A DNA stretch of 54,418 bases from Halobacteriales archaeon QH_10_67_22 (lineage in GTDB: Archaea; Halobacteriota; Halobacteria; Halobacteriales; Haloarculaceae). The stretch covers positions 1 through 54,418 of the forward strand of contig PXQN01000038.1 in assembly GCA_003021305.1 (NCBI GenBank), written 5' to 3'. Each line of letters opens with the position of its first letter. Position 1 is the stretch's first letter. Of this stretch, positions 52,027-54,418 are shown piece by piece. Under the pieces are notes generated by a model, which saw nothing but the letters and a program-made list of their open reading frames with translations, ran no database searches and had not been told where the DNA came from. A program made the position numbers and the translations under genes.

Positions 52027-52215
52027 TCAGGCCCTCTTCCAGTTGCGCCGGTCGCGTTTTTCGGACGGCCGCTCGGCGGTCCCGTCCTGTTCGTTCAGTT
52101 TCTCGCGGACGGCCGCACGGATGGCCTCGCTCCGGTTGGGGTACTCCCCAGTCTCGACCATTCGTTCGACCTCTTCGATCTGCTGTTTCGGAATCCGTAG
52201 TGTCACACGCTCCAT
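52027..52215 (-). CDS. cdrS: CdrS, short ribbon-helix-helix cell-division regulator
   Basis: Sixty-two residues forming one RHH domain: strand MERVTLRIP, helix [15 protein letters not shown], then [15 protein letters not shown]. In haloarchaea, cdrS-ftsZ2 is a cell-division operon controlled by a longer RHH protein (established for Halobacterium, from memory). The gene order here (cdrL, cdrS, ftsZ2 on the same strand) matches. It sits 3 bases from ftsZ2. Confidence 0.93.
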   Translation of the reverse strand: MERVTLRIPKQQIEEVERMVETGEYPNRSEAIRAAVREKLNEQDGTAERPSEKRDRRNWKRA

Positions 52216-52234
52216 GTTTTGTGTTCCCTGTTGG

Positions 52235-52400
52235 GTAAGACGGCGTCGGCGGACCGCTCCGCACCCGTCTTACACGGTCGGACCGGACTGCAGTGCGCCG
52301 TTTTCGACCGACAGCGCGGGTGTCACCGCCGCGCGCCACGCCGTGTAAGACGACCGTCTTACGCAAGCATTACAACAGAGCATGGTAACATAAAGGTTAC
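52235..52400 (-). promoter_or_regulatory. cdrS-ftsZ2 promoter and putative CdrL operator
   Basis: A TATA-like CCTTTATG lies at ~52,389-52,396 (minus strand). About 30 bases downstream is an inverted repeat GTAAGAC-GACC-GTCTTAC (52,345-52,362), at the expected transcript start. Two further half-sites, CGTCTTAC at 52,266 and GTAAGACG at 52,235, lie in the leader. The same word is found at the cdrL promoter, so these are good candidates for binding by an RHH protein. Confidence 0.6.
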
Positions 52401-52464
52401 GGCGAGTGTATGACATCGGGGTGTTTACCGACGTATACGCTTTCTGTGCAGTGTTTTCGGCGTC

Positions 52465-53034
52465 TTATGCCTGGTCGAGGACGTCGCCAGCAGGGGTCTG
52501 TGTGCCACAGCCGGGGCAGTGGAGCCAGTCAGACTGGAGTTCGTCCCCGCACTCACAGAACACACGCTGGTTCGCCTTCTCACCGCAGTTCGGACAGTAA
52601 ACGTGGTCAGGAGCGACGCTTTCGCCACATTTCGTGCATGTCTTACGTTCCCCCTCAGCGGTGTTTTCATCGTCCACCCCGTCCGTCTTACGGCCGGGGT
52701 CGGCGCTTGACACGTCCGCCGCGGGCGCGTGTGACGCGTCCGCCTCGATCGCCCCGTTCGTGGCTGCGTCGCTGTCGAGCGTGATGTTTACGTTCACGTC
52801 CTGGGGCCGATTCGGTGTAAACGCGTCGTCGAGCCGGTCGGCGATGATGTCGTCGACGCGCTCGGCGATCAGCGCGTCGATAGAATCACTCTCGACAGTC
52901 TCGGTGGTCGTTTCGGTCCCGTTTTCGTCGAGATACTCGCGCAGTGCCTCCCGCATGACCTCGCTCTTGGAGGCGTCGAACTCCTCGAGCTGGCGGATGA
53001 GGTCGTCGTCAGCGCGGAAGGTGATCTTGCTCAT
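52465..53034 (-). CDS. cdrL: CdrL, long ribbon-helix-helix protein with zinc-ribbon domain
   Basis: A 189-residue protein. An N-terminal RHH domain (MSKITFRADDDLIRQLEEF, SKSEVMREALREYL) is followed by an acidic linker and a double zinc ribbon at the C-terminus (CTKCGES, CPNCGEK, CECGDEL, CPGCGTQ). It is the cognate regulator of the cdrS-ftsZ2 operon downstream. ATG 53034 starts the RHH; a Met 31 codons earlier is within the promoter. The CGTCTTAC word lies directly upstream, suggesting autoregulation. Confidence 0.9.
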   Translation of the reverse strand: MSKITFRADDDLIRQLEEFDASKSEVMREALREYLDENGTETTTETVESDSIDALIAERVDDIIADRLDDAFTPNRPQDVNVNITLDSDAATNGAIEADASHAPAADVSSADPGRKTDGVDDENTAEGERKTCTKCGESVAPDHVYCPNCGEKANQRVFCECGDELQSDWLHCPGCGTQTPAGDVLDQA

Positions 53035-53072
53035 ACGGGTCGTCTTACACATCGTCGGCGGGGTATTTGAAT
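53035..53072 (-). promoter_or_regulatory. cdrL promoter with overlapping operator half-site
   Basis: The minus strand has TTCAAATACC (~53,062-53,071) as TATA, ~30 bases before the ATG, and TGTAAGACG (53,041-53,050) between the two. Placement at the predicted transcript start would fit negative autoregulation. Confidence 0.5.
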
Positions 53073-53164
53073 CTTCCCGCAGTGTCTGACGCCTGTCTGT
53101 CGCGGGGCAGACGACCGGGAATGACAACGGTTAAGTCCGACACAGCGGCTATGTCGTCGTACGC

Positions 53165-53238
53165 CCGCCCTTAGCTCAGACTGGTAGAGCAGTCGACTGT
53201 AGATCGACTTGTCCCCCGTTCAAATCGGGGAGGGCGGA
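53165..53238 (+). tRNA. tRNA-Tyr (anticodon GTA)
   Basis: A 74-base cloverleaf. Acceptor stem CCGCCCT/AGGGCGG, D-arm GCTC-AGACTGGTA-GAGC, anticodon arm GTCGA-CTGTAGA-TCGAC with GTA in the middle, variable TTGTC, and T-arm CCCCG-TTCAAAT-CGGGG. C1-G72 and discriminator A are the archaeal tyrosine identity elements. CCA is not encoded. A TTAAG box at ~53,128 lies ~35 bases upstream. Its 3' end is repeated twice downstream. Confidence 0.95.
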
Positions 53239-53453
53239 TGAACGGCGTGAACCGGCCGAGCCGATTTGAGCCAGTCAGTCACAGCCCGCGCAGCGTAGCG
53301 AGCAGGACTGTCTGACGCTGTTCAAATCGGGGAGGGCGGATGAACGGTGTGAACCGGCCGAGCCGATTCGAACACGCCAGTCACAGCCCCGGAACGGCGC
53401 GAAGCGCCACACGCCCGGAACGTCTGGCATCTGTTCAAATCGGGGAGGGCGGA
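53218..53453 (+). repeat. Tandem copies of the tRNA-Tyr 3' end (att-like scars)
   Basis: The 21-base word GTTCAAATCGGGGAGGGCGG plus A occurs at 53,218 (inside the tRNA), 53,320 and 53,433. The first two are followed by the same ~28 bases (TGAACGGYGTGAACCGGCCG and so on). tRNA 3' ends are classic integrase targets, and the pattern suggests past integrations or a tandem duplication. The remaining DNA to 53,544 has no gene. Confidence 0.75.
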
Positions 53454-53544
53454 CTGTTCCTGTGAACGCCAGTGAGCAGTACACCGTCCTGCTCCGCGGG
53501 GTCGGACCCGGAGGGTCCATCCGTCTGCCGGCAAGCTGTCGGAC

Positions 53545-53997
53545 TCACGTGTCGGACAGCGATTTCCGCATGGCGACAGCCGACTCGGGACACAGGTCCG
53601 TGAACTCGGAGGTCGCGCGGATACGTTCGGGCGCGTCGGTCCGCTCGACCGTCTCGTACCCGCGGGCAGCGAAAAACTCCCCAGCGGTGGTCGTGAGGAG
53701 ATAGAGCGTTTCGACGCCCGCCGTCCGGGCCTCCGTTTCGAGTGCCGAACAGAGTGCGGTCCCGTATCCGTCGCCCCGTACCGACGCTTCGACGACGACC
53801 GACCGGAGCAGTCCGTCGCGGCCGTACACTTCGATGCCACCGACGCCGACCGGCTCGTCCCCGGCGTAGCCCACGTAGAAACAGTCCGGTTTCGACCGAA
53901 CGTCCTCGGCCGGGAGGTCGTTTCCCACCAGCCGTCGTTCGACGTACGCGAGCGCGTCGTCGTCGGCCGGCCCGAGTGTGACCGTCGGGGTGTCCAT
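53545..53997 (-). CDS. GNAT acetyltransferase resembling ArsN2
   Basis: A 150-residue GNAT-fold protein. It has LRSVVVEASVRGDGYGTALC (acetyl-CoA loop), LYLLTTTAGEFFAARGYETVER and APERIRATSEFTDLCPESAVAM, a pattern of the ArsN2 (arsenic-resistance acetyltransferase) family. ArsN-type enzymes acetylate organoarsenicals or related electrophiles; no ars genes are seen near, so the substrate is uncertain. ATG 53997 begins the fold. Confidence 0.8.
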   Translation of the reverse strand: MDTPTVTLGPADDDALAYVERRLVGNDLPAEDVRSKPDCFYVGYAGDEPVGVGGIEVYGRDGLLRSVVVEASVRGDGYGTALCSALETEARTAGVETLYLLTTTAGEFFAARGYETVERTDAPERIRATSEFTDLCPESAVAMRKSLSDT

Positions 53998-54085
53998 CTC
54001 GGACCGTCGTACCGCCGGGTCGGTATTGAAACCCCTGGCTGTCGACGGGGGCCGTAACCCCCTCCTGCGGGGGCATACCACCCGG

Positions 54086-54259
54086 CTAGAGGACTCGCAC
54101 GAGACTGACGCCGAGTCCGACGACGAGCCCACCGAGCAGGAACCGAAACCCGGCCGCCGCGAGTCCGACGCCGTTGACCAGTCCGAGGACACCGAGCGCG
54201 ACGAACAGCCCGCCGACGGCCAGGTGGAGACCCAGCACCAGCTTCGCTTTCCCGTCCAT
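54086..54259 (-). CDS. Small two-helix membrane protein
   Basis: Fifty-seven residues: MDGKAKLVLGLHLAVGGL, two hydrophobic helices and a short LVRVL end. Nearly all residues are Gly, Leu, Val or Ala. The frame has correct haloarchaeal codon bias and an A/T patch upstream (CCAAAAACC, 54,279). It lies ~90 bases before the ArsN2-like gene on the same strand. Function unknown. Confidence 0.55.
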   Translation of the reverse strand: MDGKAKLVLGLHLAVGGLFVALGVLGLVNGVGLAAAGFRFLLGGLVVGLGVSLVRVL

Positions 54260-54385
54260 GCCGAAACCAGGGCCGGCACGACCAAAAACCCGTCACCTGC
54301 CCCGCCGAGCGACCCTCCCTCCCGCGGGACTTCCGATAAATATACGAACACAGATATAATTCTGTGCTGTCCTGTCCACTCGGCT

Positions 54386-54418
54386 ATGAATAGTCGGCGC
54401 TGGTCGACAGATGCCGGG
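54386..54418 (+). CDS. Start of a gene truncated by the window edge
   Basis: ATG 54386 opens a frame of eleven codons (MNSRRWSTDAG) with no stop before the end. It follows an A/T-rich region with TATA-like GATAAATATAC (54,335-54,345) and AGATATAATTC, a good promoter position ~40 bases upstream. The product cannot be told from so little. Confidence 0.3.
   Translation, partial: MNSRRWSTDAG

Noticed and set aside
53454-53544. TCGGACTCACGTGTCGGACAG segment near 53,540 as another MITE end
   Set aside because: It shares GTCGGACA with family A but has no partner repeat within 200 bases and no TACTG end.

Overview
The window comes from a haloarchaeon. GC content is high and the proteins are strongly acidic. 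TATA boxes are archaeal. The genes include haloarchaeal hallmarks: the ncsA-ftsZ2-cdrS-cdrL neighbourhood, ribosomal protein L15e, RIO2, a Bat-type PAS/GAF regulator and a Tat lipoprotein. A family-level assignment is not possible from sequence alone. No complete transposase, integrase or CRISPR array is present.

Region 1 (1-17,023) is most of a contractile injection system (CIS), a headless phage-tail-like machine. In order on the plus strand: a Gly/Pro/Arg-rich protein cut by the window edge, a LysM tube/baseplate connector, a gpD-like hub, a gpV/VgrG-type spike, a PAAR tip, a gp25-like wedge protein, two baseplate-J proteins, a beta-propeller/gpI-like tail protein (broken by a frame change), a 402-residue conserved CIS protein, the sheath, tube 1, two small assembly-chaperone-like proteins, a 40-codon micro-ORF and tube 2. 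A DUF4255 tube-terminator protein lies convergently on the minus strand. An AAA+ ATPase, a tape measure and obvious cargo are not seen and may lie upstream of the window.

Region 2 (17,123-28,273) looks like a phosphosignalling module attached to the CIS. It has two Ser/Thr kinases that each end in an FHA domain, a zinc-ribbon/HhH/FHA adaptor, a free von Willebrand A protein, a PP2C phosphatase, a soluble HEAT-repeat protein (frameshifted) and a 1,150-residue membrane HEAT-repeat protein. One kinase is co-directional with the CIS terminator gene. The set recalls the threonine-phosphorylation switch of type VI secretion (PpkA kinase with vWA, PppA phosphatase, Fha protein) and is the best candidate here for an undescribed system: an archaeal CIS gated by protein phosphorylation.

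Region 3 (28,275-42,661) is mostly housekeeping: L15e, a response-regulator/PAS/GAF protein, proCBA for proline synthesis, RIO2, a large Bat-like regulator, a PhoU/TrkA-C protein with two half-size MgtE-type transporters, an HxlR fragment and a lipoate-ligase-like gene that seems short at its C-terminus. Region 4 (42,662-44,870) is a lower-GC patch with two cell-surface proteins (a pilin-like Thr/Pro-rich protein and a PKD protein). Region 5 (45,001-54,418) holds endonuclease IV, a methyltransferase, a tiny Tat lipoprotein, a conserved haloarchaeal protein, a frame-broken sensor kinase, ncsA, ftsZ2, cdrS, cdrL, tRNA-Tyr, an ArsN2-like acetyltransferase and a small membrane protein.

Mobile-DNA traces are short: two copies of one approximately 110-bp MITE (28,275 and 46,733), two other palindromic elements (30,575 and 49,504), IS200/IS605-like end hairpins (16,409 and 33,997) and three tandem copies of the tRNA-Tyr 3' end that resemble att scars. 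At least three genes (the gpI-like gene, the HEAT gene and the sensor kinase) carry frame breaks. Whether these are real decay or assembly error cannot be decided from the sequence alone.
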